Shown piece after piece: positions 43,706 through 53,511 of a stretch of DNA of 64,000 nt. The stretch's first letter is position 1, and each line of letters starts with the position of its first letter. Below the pieces are notes generated by a model. The model had not been told where the DNA came from, did not search any database, and saw only the letters and a program-made list of their open reading frames with translations. The stretch is from positions 1-64,000 of the forward strand of contig NZ_JAKEIT010000005.1 in NCBI RefSeq assembly GCF_021474685.1, in the 5' to 3' direction. Origin of the DNA: Tetragenococcus halophilus. Its GTDB lineage: Bacteria > Bacillota > Bacilli > Lactobacillales > Enterococcaceae. The translations under genes and the position numbers were made by a program.

Positions 43706-43793
43706 GTTACTACGCCTCGCTTCCGCTCGCCCTAGTACTGTTCATCAGCTACTCTCTGCTCCCCTTGGTCGCTGAATCATAGTGATTCACAGC
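43706..43793 (-). repeat. Dispersed repeat, copy 1
   Basis: An 88-base sequence matching two further copies at 62692-62870 over nearly its full length. Read on the minus strand it begins GCTGTGAATCACTATG and ends AGCGAGGCGTAGTAAC. Its ends can pair (ACTATG with CGTAGT, one G-U), and the first 23 bases can fold as a local hairpin (GCTG and CAGC, GAATC and GATTC). It lies directly after the T run of the ileS leader terminator. I do not recognise the family. Confidence 0.85.
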
Positions 43794-43990
43794 AAAAAAA
43801 CGCTCGCCCAAAAGGGACGAACGTGTCGTGGTACCACCCAAAGTTTAAAAATATTGCTGCTTTCCTCTAGAATCATTAACGAGATTACCCGTTATCCCCT
43901 AATTTTTAGTTCAGGAATAAGATTTGTAGATGATCTAACAAAATGCAGGGTTTATCGGACTTTCACTATCACCGACTCGCTTTAAAAAAT
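43794..43990 (-). ncRNA. T-box leader of ileS
   Basis: The minus strand carries the T-box core TGGGTGGTACCACG (43827-43840), whose centre pairs with the tRNA acceptor end. It is followed by the terminator CGTTCGTCCC, loop, GGGCGAGCG and T7 (43794-43823). Upstream, GCGAGTCGGTGATAGTGAAAG (around 43960-43981, 21 bases read in two parts) resembles the conserved Stem I segment. An ATC triplet in TTAGATCATC is a candidate isoleucine specifier, but I cannot fold the stem with certainty. The leader fills the space between divIVA and the repeat. Confidence 0.88.
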
Positions 43991-44015
43991 ACAAACTGTT
44001 TTGCTGTTCTACTTA

Positions 44016-44777
44016 TTATCGACCGTATTCTTCTGTATCTTCATGATCTTCTGTGGAAACTGGAACAACTCGATTACTCGATTCTACAACCGACACATCT
44101 TCTTGTTCATCTTGTGTGTCTTGTTCTTCTGAAGAAGATTGTTCAGTATCTACTTGTTCTGAGTTTACTTCAGAATCATTTTCCTTGTCAAGTTCTTCTG
44201 CCAATATTTCACGAAAAACTTCGTGACTATCTTGTACATAACTTGAAAATGGCGCAAGAATCTCATCCCATTCAGGACTTTTTACTTGTTCTAACTGCGT
44301 TTCAAGCATCAGAGATAGATTATTATGAAAGACTCTCGTTTTCTTTTTCAAGTCGTTGGTTTCTGTAGTTAATTCACGAGCTTTTTGTGTTGCGTCGCTT
44401 AAAATTTCTTTTGCTTTTTCTTGCGCCGCGTCAGTTAATTGATTTGCTTGTTTTTCTGCATTGGCTACCAATTCATCTGCTTTATTTTGCGCGGAAGTAA
44501 CTACTACTTCAGATTCTTTATTAGCGCTTTTCTTCACTTTGTCTGCTGTATCTTGAGCGACAACAATAGATTGGTTCAACGCATCTTTTAATTCATTGAA
44601 ATATTCTAGTTTTTCTTCTGAGTGTTTCAATGATTTTTCTAATTCTCGATTTCTTTGTACGACTTCTTCATAATCCTTGACGATAATATCCAAAAAGTCG
44701 TCGACCTCATCTTTTTCGTAACCTCTCATTTTTGTTTGAAAGTTTTTATTTTGAATATCTAATGGAGTTAATGCCAT
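44016..44777 (-). CDS. divIVA: Cell division protein DivIVA
   Basis: A 253-residue coiled-coil protein that gathers at curved membrane at septa and poles. The N-terminal lipid-binding domain [21 protein letters not shown] is followed by [11 protein letters not shown] and long coiled coils (residues 30-160). The C-terminal 80 residues are very acidic and Ser/Gln-rich, probably disordered. It ends the ftsZ-sepF-ylmG-ylmH cluster, its usual place, and precedes the ileS leader. Confidence 0.95.
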   Translation of the reverse strand: MALTPLDIQNKNFQTKMRGYEKDEVDDFLDIIVKDYEEVVQRNRELEKSLKHSEEKLEYFNELKDALNQSIVVAQDTADKVKKSANKESEVVVTSAQNKADELVANAEKQANQLTDAAQEKAKEILSDATQKARELTTETNDLKKKTRVFHNNLSLMLETQLEQVKSPEWDEILAPFSSYVQDSHEVFREILAEELDKENDSEVNSEQVDTEQSSSEEQDTQDEQEDVSVVESSNRVVPVSTEDHEDTEEYGR

Positions 44778-44796
44778 TTTTATACACCTCTTTATT

Positions 44797-45579
44797 TTAT
44801 TTACGTAAAACGCCTAGACCCAAGCGTATTTTCCCTTTTTTGGTTGTACCTTCTATCACTTGAATCTGCAAACGACCAAAACCTCTTATAGATACAATAT
44901 CTAAAAGATCTAATACAAAATCCGGTCGTTGTGTTGGCGCCCAGTTTACTTTCACTTTTCCTGTTTCAGTTAACTGCTTTGCACGTTGTCTTGAGATATT
45001 AAATACTGTTGAAATCACATTATCCAAGCGCAAAGAGCTTACAGTCGTATCTTCATTGGTCCATCCATCTTTAGGCATTAAAATATCAGTATAAGATAGC
45101 TCTTCTAACCGAACTTTTACATTGCCTATTTTGCTTAATTGTAATTGAACATAACTACTAATTTCTTTAGCAATAAAGACTTGCCAATTTTCCCCATCTG
45201 ATATGATATCTCCCAGAAATTCTCTTCGAATACCTGTACCAACTAAACTCCCCAATATTTTCCCGTGACTTAACACAGTAAATTTTTTAGGATAATGAAC
45301 ATTAAATAAATCAATTTCAAAATCTTCTTGAGTGGGTTCATAGTAATTAGGAAAAATTAAACAGCGTCTTCTTTCTGCTTCTTCATATCCTCCAAAAAAC
45401 CGAAATTTCAGTTCTGATTCTTGTCTTACAAGCGTTTCTAGAATAAATGCTTGTCGAGGATCCAAAAACTCGGTCAGTACTGGAGCATACTGCATATTTA
45501 CTTGTTCGATCCAATCTTGTACGGTATCAATAAACGGGCGTTCTTCGCTTCTAAAATGCTGATATATATTCGCATCCAT
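44797..45579 (-). CDS. ylmH: YlmH, S4-domain RNA-binding protein
   Basis: A 260-residue protein with an N-terminal YlmH domain ([21 protein letters not shown]) and a C-terminal S4 RNA-binding domain (about residues 185-245, [20 protein letters not shown]). YlmH has been linked to ribosome rescue or quality control in Bacillus and to division by its location. It sits between ylmG and divIVA, as in other Gram-positive cocci. GGGGAGGGAAAG precedes the start. Confidence 0.92.
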   Translation of the reverse strand: MDANIYQHFRSEERPFIDTVQDWIEQVNMQYAPVLTEFLDPRQAFILETLVRQESELKFRFFGGYEEAERRRCLIFPNYYEPTQEDFEIDLFNVHYPKKFTVLSHGKILGSLVGTGIRREFLGDIISDGENWQVFIAKEISSYVQLQLSKIGNVKVRLEELSYTDILMPKDGWTNEDTTVSSLRLDNVISTVFNISRQRAKQLTETGKVKVNWAPTQRPDFVLDLLDIVSIRGFGRLQIQVIEGTTKKGKIRLGLGVLRK

Positions 45580-45594
45580 TACTTTCCCTCCCCG

Positions 45595-45864
45595 CTAAAA
45601 GATCGATTCAATAATAAGAGATAGTGCTTGTACAGCCAGTTGAAGAATAATAATAGCAAAAGCTATATTAAAATTGATAGGACCAAGTGATAAATTTAAA
45701 TGGTCAAATAAACTCAAATATGGTTCACATATTTTACGTAAGAAGCGACCAATGGCAGAATCATATCCACCTGGAAACCAAGATAAAAGTGCATATACTA
45801 CAAGTAAAATTGTATACAAATACGCAATATCATTTATTAAACTGACTAATCGATAAATTACGAT
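45595..45864 (-). CDS. ylmG: YggT/YlmG membrane protein, apparent ATC start
   Basis: A small membrane protein with two hydrophobic segments and the family motif ALLSWFPGGYDSAIGRFL then ICEPYLSLF. The only standard in-frame start, TTG 45819, would remove the first half of helix one and has no ribosome site. The frame is open upstream, and 15 codons earlier an ATC at 45864 lies 7 bases after GGAGGAGG. Starting there gives 89 residues beginning (M)VIYRLVSLINDI, the usual length and N terminus for the family. I therefore place the start at ATC; a mutation or sequence error from ATG is the alternative. YlmG proteins affect division and membrane organisation. Confidence 0.85.
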   Translation of the reverse strand: MVIYRLVSLINDIAYLYTILLVVYALLSWFPGGYDSAIGRFLRKICEPYLSLFDHLNLSLGPINFNIAFAIIILQLAVQALSLIIESIF

Positions 45865-45882
45865 GTTATTTCCTCCTCCAGG

Positions 45883-46509
45883 CTATAAATCAAACAAGTT
45901 ACTTTCGACTAATGATTGTGCTGTACCATCGATTTCAACCTCTTTTGGTGTACACAAAAATATTTCATCGGCCACCCGTTTGATATCTCCATCTTCAGCA
46001 TACACAGTGCCTGTTAAAAAATCGACAATACGACGAGCTTGGTGCTCTTCAATCAAGCGGAAATTAACTAGAACCGATTCACCACCAATAACGTGCTTAG
46101 CAATCGTCATTGCTTCCGAATAAGCTCTAGGTTCGATAATCATAATTTTTCCTGACTGACTTTGTTGTGTTTGCTTTACTTGATTTGCTTTCATTGCCAC
46201 AACATTGTTATCGGATCGATTGGGTGCTTGTTGTTTAGGACTTTGCTCATTATAGCTAGTTCTTGTCGTACGTGAATTTGCTTGCATTTGTTTTTTAGGT
46301 TGTGTTTTTGTTTGTGCTGGTTTTCGAACAGCCGGCCCATTAGAAGCTTGCGGCTGTGATTTTTTAGGCTGACTCTTTACTGCTTTATTAACCGGTGCAG
46401 CACTACTTTGTTGTGGTGCTACTGTTTTATTTCGCTCTGTTTGATAGCTGTCTGTATACTCTTCATCTTCCAAACCAAAAAAGTTTGAAACTTTCTCCAT
46501 AAATGACAT
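45883..46509 (-). CDS. sepF: Cell division protein SepF
   Basis: SepF anchors and aligns FtsZ at the membrane. The 208-residue protein starts MSFMEKVSNFFGLEDEEY, the membrane-binding amphipathic helix. It has a long Gln/Pro/Ser/Lys-rich linker (residues 25-115) and the conserved C-terminal domain from IMIIEPRAYSEA onward. The linker is longer than in Bacillus, as is usual in enterococci. The ylmG gene begins 18 bases after its stop. Confidence 0.95.
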   Translation of the reverse strand: MSFMEKVSNFFGLEDEEYTDSYQTERNKTVAPQQSSAAPVNKAVKSQPKKSQPQASNGPAVRKPAQTKTQPKKQMQANSRTTRTSYNEQSPKQQAPNRSDNNVVAMKANQVKQTQQSQSGKIMIIEPRAYSEAMTIAKHVIGGESVLVNFRLIEEHQARRIVDFLTGTVYAEDGDIKRVADEIFLCTPKEVEIDGTAQSLVESNLFDL

Positions 46510-46523
46510 ATCACGCCCTCCTT

Positions 46524-47198
46524 CTAATCCTTGAATAAAGCTGTACCCACTCTGATAAATGTTGCCCCTTCTTGAATCGCAACTGAAAAATCATTACTCA
46601 TTCCCATACTTGTTTGAGTACAAGGTGCAAAAGATAAATTCTTTTTTTGAATTGTTTCTTGTAACTTTTTCAACTTAGCAAAAATTTCATGTTGTTCTTT
46701 TTTACTTGAATTTAGCGGAGCCATCGTCATTAAGCCGACAACTTTTATTCTATCAAACGTTTTTAACTGTTCAATAAAATCTAGCAAGTTTTCAGAAACA
46801 ACTCCTTGTTTTGAAGACTCACCACTCACATTAACCTCTACAAAACAATAAATGGTCTTTTCTGCTCTTTTTTGGATTTCATTGGCTAGTTTTATACTAT
46901 CCAAAGCATGAAAAAAGTCAATCTCATTTATGACTGATTTCACCTTTCTACGTTGCAAGTTACCAACAAAATGCCAGGAAAGATTAGTAAAATTACGCAT
47001 CTTTTCCTTTTTGCTTAAAAATTGGTCCACTCGATTTTCAGCTAAATGGTTCACACCCTGCTTAGCTAATTCTATGGTTTGACCAAGATCTACAGATTTT
47101 GTCACACCCACCAATGTAACATCTGAGCACAAACGTGAAACAAGAGCACAGGAATCCTGCATCTCTTGCTTAACCTTACGCAAGTTATCAGAAATCAT
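46524..47198 (-). CDS. ylmE: Pyridoxal-phosphate homeostasis protein YggS/YlmE
   Basis: A 224-residue PLP-binding protein without enzyme activity that buffers the cofactor. The PLP lysine is K34 in LVGVTKSVDLGQ; WHFVGNLQRRKV and the C-terminal SMGMSNDFSVAIQEGATFIRVG are family markers. It lies between ftsZ and sepF, 15 bases from the former. The position is conserved although a division role has not been shown. Confidence 0.93.
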   Translation of the reverse strand: MISDNLRKVKQEMQDSCALVSRLCSDVTLVGVTKSVDLGQTIELAKQGVNHLAENRVDQFLSKKEKMRNFTNLSWHFVGNLQRRKVKSVINEIDFFHALDSIKLANEIQKRAEKTIYCFVEVNVSGESSKQGVVSENLLDFIEQLKTFDRIKVVGLMTMAPLNSSKKEQHEIFAKLKKLQETIQKKNLSFAPCTQTSMGMSNDFSVAIQEGATFIRVGTALFKD

Positions 47199-47212
47199 GT
47201 GCTCTTCCCCCT

Positions 47213-48448
47213 TTATCTTTTACGACGGAAAAATGGTGGTGTATCTAACTCGTCATCATCTGATTTTGATGTTTCTCGTCTAAAAGTGTCAAAATCTTTT
47301 TTTTCGATTTCTTCATATTGAGTATCATCGATCTTGGGACGAACGTTTTCTTCTTTCCGAATATCCCAATCAGAAAAATCATTCTCTTCTTTTTGCTTAG
47401 GTTGTGCTTGATCCATGTCAAAAATTGGTCTTTTCGCGCTTGCTTGATTTTGGTTTTGTCTAGAAGCGCGTCCGGGCTTTTTTTCGCTTTTTGTTGGGTC
47501 AATGCCTGTTGCAATGACAGTCACACGAATTTCATCTTCTAGATCTTCGCTGATAGAAGTTCCTAAAATAATATTCACATCACCGGTGGAAGCACCAGCA
47601 ACGATATCAGAGGCGTCTTGTGCTTCAAATAAAGTCATATCCAAACCACCTGTGATATTAAGTAAAACTTGTTCTGCTCCATCAATCGACGTTTCTAATA
47701 GCGGAGAAGAAATAGCTTTTTTAGTAGCTTCTACAACACGTTCTTCACCACTAGCGATACCAATGCCCATAAGTGCTGTTCCTTGACTTTTCATTACTGT
47801 TTTTACGTCGGCAAAGTCTAGGTTGACATAACCAGGAGCAGTAATTAAATCAGAAATTCCTTGAACACCTTGGCGTAAAACATTGTCTGCTTCGCGGAAA
47901 GCTTCAAGCATTGGTGTCTTTTTATCAACAACTTCTAACAAACGATTATTTGAAATAATTAGTAAAGTATCTACATTTTCTTTTAATTTTGCAATACCTT
48001 CTGCTGCAAAATGTCCACGTTTAGGTCCTTCAAAAGTAAATGGTCGGGTTACAACACCGACTGTCAAAGCATCTAGTTCTTTAGCAATACCTGCTACAAT
48101 CGGAGCAGCTCCAGTACCTGTGCCGCCTCCCATACCAGCAGTAATAAAAATCATATCCGCTCCGCCTAAGGCTTCGCGAATAGCATCTTCACTTTCTTCA
48201 GCTGATTTTTCTCCAACTTCAGGCTGGGAACCAGCGCCTAAACCTTGTGTGAATTTTGGCCCTAATTGAATAACGGTCTCTGCTTTTGAATTTTTTAAAG
48301 CTTGTACATCTGTGTTGACAGCAATAAACTCAACACCTTTAACATTTTCTTCAATCATTCGATTTACCGCGTTGCCGCCACCGCCGCCAACGCCGATCAC
48401 TTTGATTACTGCGCCCTCATTGACGTTATTATCCATTGAAAATTCCAT
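47213..48448 (-). CDS. ftsZ: Cell division protein FtsZ
   Basis: The tubulin-like GTPase that forms the Z ring. The signature GGGTGTG is at residues 107-113, with [12 protein letters not shown] at the N terminus and [11 protein letters not shown] in the T7 loop region. A disordered acidic linker ends in the conserved tail [10 protein letters not shown], which binds FtsA and SepF. The 411-residue length is normal. It lies 23 bases after ftsA, with GGGAGAT as ribosome site. Confidence 0.97.
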   Translation of the reverse strand: MEFSMDNNVNEGAVIKVIGVGGGGGNAVNRMIEENVKGVEFIAVNTDVQALKNSKAETVIQLGPKFTQGLGAGSQPEVGEKSAEESEDAIREALGGADMIFITAGMGGGTGTGAAPIVAGIAKELDALTVGVVTRPFTFEGPKRGHFAAEGIAKLKENVDTLLIISNNRLLEVVDKKTPMLEAFREADNVLRQGVQGISDLITAPGYVNLDFADVKTVMKSQGTALMGIGIASGEERVVEATKKAISSPLLETSIDGAEQVLLNITGGLDMTLFEAQDASDIVAGASTGDVNIILGTSISEDLEDEIRVTVIATGIDPTKSEKKPGRASRQNQNQASAKRPIFDMDQAQPKQKEENDFSDWDIRKEENVRPKIDDTQYEEIEKKDFDTFRRETSKSDDDELDTPPFFRRKR

Positions 48449-48471
48449 AATCTATCTCCCTTTCGCGCTTG

Positions 48472-49800
48472 TTATTCAAAAATATTCGAGAAAAAGTTTT
48501 TGACTTTATCGCCAAGTCCTTCTTTTTCTTCTGCTTCATCTGCTTCTTGATAATCTGGTTCTTCTGGTTCATATGTCGGTTGTTCGTAAACTGCTTCTCT
48601 GGTATAAGCTTGCGAACTTTGCTCAACTTGAGTCGTTTCACCCGTTACTGCACTTTTAGTTAATTGGTAAACTTCTCCAAGTTCAGCAGCATATTCCAAG
48701 ATACTGATAACATTTGTAAAAACTGGATTTCGAAGACCCATATGATTTGGCACATGAAGTTTTACATTAACCCCAAATACCTCTTGCGCCAAATCGACCA
48801 CTCCCGGAAGACTTGCTGCTCCACCAGATAAAATGACCCCTCCTGGTAATTCTAGGGCCTCGATTTCATCAAGAGCATCTTTGGCTTTTATAAAGATCTG
48901 TTCGATACGAGCTTCGATAATTTCAGATAAATAACGTTCATCAACATTTACCGGTTCAGATTGTCCGATGACATCTACCGGAAACTCCTCGCTGGTAGAA
49001 GTTCTTTCAGGATAAGCATCTCCGTAATTGATTTTCAGCGCTTCAGCATTGTTAAACGATGTATTCAACACGGTAGAAATGTCTTTTGTGACAAATTCTC
49101 CGCCTTCTTGATCCACATAAGTAAATTTTAATTGTTTATCATGCATGACAGCAGCTGTAGTCTTTCCACCACCGATATCAATAACCGTTGTTCCAAAATC
49201 TTGTTCACCATCTGAAAGGATCGAACTTGTTAATGCTAATGGCGTAATAACCATTTCATTTATATATAAACCTGCTTCTTCTACACATTTGTAAACATTA
49301 TGAATAACTGTTTTGGGACCAGTAAAGATCAAGCCATTCATCTCTAAACGTACGCCGATCATGCCTCTAGGATCTTTGATTCCTTCAAAGCCATCAACTG
49401 TAAAATCTTGTGGCAAGATCGTAATAATTTGTCTTTCAGGAGGGATAGAACGGACAAGCGCTGCTGAAGCTACATTACGCACATCTTCATCCGTAATTTC
49501 TTTTGATTCATTATTAACAGCGATCATACCTTGACAATTTTCAACTTCTAACTGATTCGCAGGCAATCCAACACAGACATTACGGATTTGTATTCCGGCC
49601 TTCTCTTCTGCTTGAGCAACTGCTCGCTGAATTGCTTGAACTGTTTTATCAATATCAATCACAATACCGCGATTGATCCCTTCTGATTTTGCATTTCCTA
49701 CACCAATAATGTTCATTTGGCCTTCTATATACTCAGCTACAACAACTTTAACTGAAGTTGTACCGATGTCTAGACCAACATACATTCCAGTTTTTGCCAT
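48472..49800 (-). CDS. ftsA: Cell division protein FtsA
   Basis: An actin-like ATPase that tethers FtsZ to the membrane. The N terminus is GLDIGTTSVKVVVAEY, with VIDIGGGKTTAAVM (phosphate 2) and GGVILSGGAASLPG (adenosine motif) in order. The C terminus ends GLGDKVKNFFSNIFE, the membrane-targeting amphipathic helix. It has 442 residues. A 170-base gap separates it from divIB and may carry an extra promoter for ftsAZ. Confidence 0.96.
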   Translation of the reverse strand: MAKTGMYVGLDIGTTSVKVVVAEYIEGQMNIIGVGNAKSEGINRGIVIDIDKTVQAIQRAVAQAEEKAGIQIRNVCVGLPANQLEVENCQGMIAVNNESKEITDEDVRNVASAALVRSIPPERQIITILPQDFTVDGFEGIKDPRGMIGVRLEMNGLIFTGPKTVIHNVYKCVEEAGLYINEMVITPLALTSSILSDGEQDFGTTVIDIGGGKTTAAVMHDKQLKFTYVDQEGGEFVTKDISTVLNTSFNNAEALKINYGDAYPERTSTSEEFPVDVIGQSEPVNVDERYLSEIIEARIEQIFIKAKDALDEIEALELPGGVILSGGAASLPGVVDLAQEVFGVNVKLHVPNHMGLRNPVFTNVISILEYAAELGEVYQLTKSAVTGETTQVEQSSQAYTREAVYEQPTYEPEEPDYQEADEAEEKEGLGDKVKNFFSNIFE

Positions 49801-49970
49801 GGATGGGATTCCCTCCTACTTTTTTACCTACTATCGAGAACAAGTAACGTTCATATTTATTTTTATAAAGTCTTCTTATATTCACTGTCACTAATTTTAC
49901 CATAGTTCAAGCGTTTTGAGAAAGAAGTTAATGAAAAATATTCAGATATTTATAGGAAAAATTATATTTT

Positions 49971-50972
49971 TTATTCTGAAGCTTCTTGTTCTTTGTCATC
50001 TTCTTCATTTTTTTCATCATAAGGACGTGCAAAAATACCAACTTCCATGTCAATTATACCTTTTTCACCCATTTCCTCTGCAACCTGTGGATAGTATTCC
50101 ATCTGTTGATCCATATTTGAGACATTAAGGATCACGCGATTGCCATCGTTCATGAAAATAGTGATTAATTCATCATTATCTTTAGTCGGCGTATAGTTAA
50201 TTTGAGAAACACCACTTTGTATTTCTTTTGGCAGTTTGTAATAATTTTTGATCGTTGCCATTATGTGATCTTGTTCTTTAAAATCTTCTAATATGACCTT
50301 TTCTTTATCTGCTTTTTCCTGAGGTTCTTGAACAATTTGTCCATTTTCTAAAATAGGGAAATACTTACCGTCTTTAGCCAATAACGAAACCTCTTTATGT
50401 TCGGTCACATTAATTTTAAATTGATTTAATGAAGAAAAACTGATTTTAGCGTTTTTTATTCTCGGAAAGTTATGAATTAACCTTCTAGTAAATTGATCTC
50501 GATCAAAATACTGACTCCACAGATTTTGCTTAAGTTGTAAACCTGAAGAAGCAATTATTTCTTTTGAAGCAACATTTTGATTTCCTGCTACTTCGACCTT
50601 GGCTAAACTATTCAGTGGCGAAACATAGTAGAGAGTAAGCAGAAGTGGTATGGCAAAAATCGTTACAATCGTAATTAAACGTTTATGTAATTTTTTATTC
50701 CGATAACTCTTTAACTTAGGAAGCCGATCAGCAAAAGAAACACGTTCTTTTTTTCCTGCTTCTTCAAAACTTGTTTTTGTCGAGCTATCTTCTTCTACTG
50801 TTTTAGGATTTTCTAAGTCTGTTTCTTGATCAGTTTCGCTTGTTTTTGAATTTTTTTCTTCATTTCCTCGTTCTTTTAAATAGTGCAAGTGTTCTTTTTG
50901 CCAAGGAGTTAATTCATCCTGATTATCGACTTCTTTTGAAGAATTACGATCACGCTTGTCTCTTTTACTGAT
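49971..50972 (-). CDS. divIB: Cell division protein DivIB/FtsQ, apparent ATC start
   Basis: A bitopic division protein that connects FtsL and FtsB-like partners in the divisome. It has a charged cytoplasmic N terminus, one membrane helix (LITIVTIFAIPLLLTLYYV, about residues 99-117), a POTRA domain (SLAKVEVAGNQNVASKEII) and a beta domain. The nearest standard start, TTG 50888, has no ribosome site and truncates the N terminus. The frame is open back to ATC 50972, which lies 8 bases after AAAGGAGG and yields (M)SKRDKRDRNSSKEV. No ATG, GTG or TTG exists in the window that this ribosome site could serve. It lies 33 bases after murG. Confidence 0.88.
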   Translation of the reverse strand: MSKRDKRDRNSSKEVDNQDELTPWQKEHLHYLKERGNEEKNSKTSETDQETDLENPKTVEEDSSTKTSFEEAGKKERVSFADRLPKLKSYRNKKLHKRLITIVTIFAIPLLLTLYYVSPLNSLAKVEVAGNQNVASKEIIASSGLQLKQNLWSQYFDRDQFTRRLIHNFPRIKNAKISFSSLNQFKINVTEHKEVSLLAKDGKYFPILENGQIVQEPQEKADKEKVILEDFKEQDHIMATIKNYYKLPKEIQSGVSQINYTPTKDNDELITIFMNDGNRVILNVSNMDQQMEYYPQVAEEMGEKGIIDMEVGIFARPYDEKNEEDDKEQEASE

Positions 50973-51005
50973 AGTTTTCGCCTCCTTTGCTAGATTTTCT
51001 TTACT

Positions 51006-52097
51006 TTAAATAATTGACTGCACCAATTGATACAAGCGTTGAGCCGCATCTGGTATCCCTTGTTTTTTTGATTCTGTTGCCATTTGTTGTAAAAGCGTAT
51101 CATCTTCCATAATTTCATCTACGGTAGCAACTAAGTTCTCAGCAGTCAATTGATCGTCTTTGATCATTTTAGCAGCGCCATTATTGACTAAACTCATTGC
51201 ATTTTTTGCTTGGTGATCGTTAGTCACATAAGGACTCGGGATCAAAATAGCAGGTAAACCTAAACCAGTAAATTCAGCAATTGAAGTTGCCCCTGCACGA
51301 CCAACTAATAACTCACAATTAGCCATTACTTCTGTCATATTTTTTATATAAGGTTTTATACTAATATTAGTAAAAGCATCTTTAGTCATGCCGATCGTTT
51401 CGTTAATTTCTTCATAGTAGCGTTCTCCGGAAGCATAAAGAATTTGATAGTCTTTTTTAGCAAATTCAGGAATCGCAGCTACTACTGCTTGGTTGATCTT
51501 TAATGCGCCTTGGCTACCTCCAAACACTAAAAGTGTCTTTTTTTCTGGATCAAGATCAAAATCGCGTAACAAGTCTGAACGCTTGGTTCCAACAATTTCT
51601 TGTGCTCTAGGGTTTCCTACCAGGACAGTTTTATCTTTAGGAAAATATTGTGCTGCATCTTTAAAGGCAATACCAACTTTATCAACATAACGAGCTAAAA
51701 ACTTATTGGTAATCCCTGGCACGCTATTTTGCTCATGGACCACTGTAGGAACATTTAATTTGGAAGCAGCATAAACAACCGCACCTGAAACATAGCCACC
51801 TGTTCCGATGACCACATCTGGTTGAAAATCCTTGATTATTTTTTTGGCTTGTCGAATACTTTTTAAGAACAATTGAATCGTTTTAAAGTTTTCAAAAGTC
51901 AGTTTGCGTTTAAAGCCCTGAATTTCTAAAGTTAGAAAAGGAATATCTGTTTGCGGCAAAATTTTATTTTCCATCCCTCGCTTTGCACCTACATACAAAA
52001 AGGAAGAATCTGAACTAACTTTTTTTACATAATTGATAAAAGCTAGACCAGGATAAATATGGCCGCCTGTGCCTCCGCCTGTAACTAATATTTTCAT
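51006..52097 (-). CDS. murG: UDP-GlcNAc transferase MurG (lipid II synthase)
   Basis: MurG adds GlcNAc to lipid I, making lipid II on the inner face of the membrane. The N-terminal loop [12 protein letters not shown], the second loop [13 protein letters not shown] and the nucleotide-binding region [20 protein letters not shown] are all present. The 363-residue length is normal. It overlaps the stop of murD by 4 bases, implying coupled translation. Confidence 0.96.
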   Translation of the reverse strand: MKILVTGGGTGGHIYPGLAFINYVKKVSSDSSFLYVGAKRGMENKILPQTDIPFLTLEIQGFKRKLTFENFKTIQLFLKSIRQAKKIIKDFQPDVVIGTGGYVSGAVVYAASKLNVPTVVHEQNSVPGITNKFLARYVDKVGIAFKDAAQYFPKDKTVLVGNPRAQEIVGTKRSDLLRDFDLDPEKKTLLVFGGSQGALKINQAVVAAIPEFAKKDYQILYASGERYYEEINETIGMTKDAFTNISIKPYIKNMTEVMANCELLVGRAGATSIAEFTGLGLPAILIPSPYVTNDHQAKNAMSLVNNGAAKMIKDDQLTAENLVATVDEIMEDDTLLQQMATESKKQGIPDAAQRLYQLVQSII

Positions 52098-53473
52098 TGA
52101 AGACTCCTTTTCTCTTTCTTTAATTGATCAACCGCTGCTATATAATGATCACCGCGCACTTCAAAATTAGGATATTGATCCCAACTTGCATTAGCCGGAG
52201 ATAATAAAATCGTATCTTCTTTTTGACTCAACTCATAAGCTAACGGCACAGCTTCTTCAGCATTTTCTACAAAGCGAATTGTTGAAACTCCTGCTTTTTT
52301 AGCAGCATCTTCTAGTTTATATTTTGTCTGTCCAAATAAGACAACTGCTTTAATACCTTCTAATGAAGGGATTAAAGATTCAAAATCATTGCCACGGTCC
52401 AAACCACCACATAATAAGATTAGTTTATGCGGATCGAAGCCGTCTAAAGCTGTTTGTGTGGCTAAAATATTTGTAGCTTTCGAATCGTTATAAAAAGATA
52501 CACCATTAATTTGACCTACATACTGTGTGCGATGTTTAACCCCCGCAAAGAAACGTAAAGTATCTGCGATCACTTGATAGTCAACGCCCCATAAAGCTGT
52601 TGCAGCAATTGATGCTAAGGCATTTTCGACATTATGTTTACCTGGAACGCCCAGCTCATTTTCTGGCAGGATTGCTGAATCTTTGTAATAAAGCATTCCT
52701 TCTTGTAAATAAGCACCTGCAACAACTTCTTGAGTAGAAAATGGAATAACTGTCGCTTTCGTATGTTGCGCCAGTTCTCTAATTTCTTTTTGATTCCAAT
52801 TTAAAATCAGAAAATCATCTGAGGTCATATTTTGCTGAATCTTCCATTTAGCTGCAACATAAGCTTCCCGGCTTCCATGATAATCAAGATGAGCCTCGTA
52901 TAGATTAGTAAGAACAGCAATTTTAGGATGAAATTGCTCTACGCCCATTAATTGAAAACTAGAAACCTCCATAACAAGACAATCATCTTTTTTCGCTTCT
53001 TTTGCTACCGTACTTGCTGGATAACCTATGTTACCTGCCAGATGTGCCTTATTATCTACCATGCCAGCATTTAATATATGTTCAATCATTGTGGTGGTCG
53101 TAGTTTTTCCATTAGTTCCAGTAATAGCAATAGTAGGAGCCTCTGAGATTTGATAGGCTAATTCAATTTCAGTAATAATAGGAATTCCTTTTTCCTGAGC
53201 CTTTTTAACTAAAGGATGACTATAAGGAATACCCGGATTTTTTACCATCATAAAAAAATCTTCGTCTAACAACTCAATGGGATGACTTCCACAAATCACC
53301 TTGATACCTAAAGTTAGTAAATCCTGTGCTTCTGGATTTTCTTCAAATGGTTTTCCATCATTAACGGTAACAAGTGCGCCCAAATCGTGTAATAATTTGG
53401 CCGCACTGACACCACTTTTTGCTAATCCTAGAACAAGTATTTTTTTATTTTTATATGTTGTAATTTTTCTCAA
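52094..53473 (-). CDS. murD: UDP-MurNAc-L-alanine:D-glutamate ligase MurD
   Basis: MurD adds D-glutamate to the growing peptidoglycan precursor using ATP. The ATP loop is [18 protein letters not shown], preceded by the N-terminal [20 protein letters not shown] start at TTG 53473 (read as [11 protein letters not shown]), which lies 9 bases after AGGAG; an ATG at 53482 directly abuts that ribosome site. This gives 459 residues, the family length. Confidence 0.94.
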   Translation of the reverse strand: MRKITTYKNKKILVLGLAKSGVSAAKLLHDLGALVTVNDGKPFEENPEAQDLLTLGIKVICGSHPIELLDEDFFMMVKNPGIPYSHPLVKKAQEKGIPIITEIELAYQISEAPTIAITGTNGKTTTTTMIEHILNAGMVDNKAHLAGNIGYPASTVAKEAKKDDCLVMEVSSFQLMGVEQFHPKIAVLTNLYEAHLDYHGSREAYVAAKWKIQQNMTSDDFLILNWNQKEIRELAQHTKATVIPFSTQEVVAGAYLQEGMLYYKDSAILPENELGVPGKHNVENALASIAATALWGVDYQVIADTLRFFAGVKHRTQYVGQINGVSFYNDSKATNILATQTALDGFDPHKLILLCGGLDRGNDFESLIPSLEGIKAVVLFGQTKYKLEDAAKKAGVSTIRFVENAEEAVPLAYELSQKEDTILLSPANASWDQYPNFEVRGDHYIAAVDQLKKEKRSLQ

Positions 53474-53511
53474 ATTTTTCATCTCCTGCAACTCTACTGC
53501 CTATTTTTCCA

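Noticed and set aside
43706-43793. Repeat copy 1 as part of the T-box riboswitch
   Set aside because: It lies downstream of the T-box terminator and recurs at a locus without any T-box, so it is a separate element.
45595-45819. ylmG starting at TTG 45819
   Set aside because: No ribosome site precedes this codon and the protein would lose half of the first membrane helix; the ATC at 45864 fits the strong ribosome site and the family length.
47883-48269. Plus-strand frame opposite ftsZ
   Set aside because: Serine/proline-rich mirror of the glycine/alanine-rich ftsZ coding strand.
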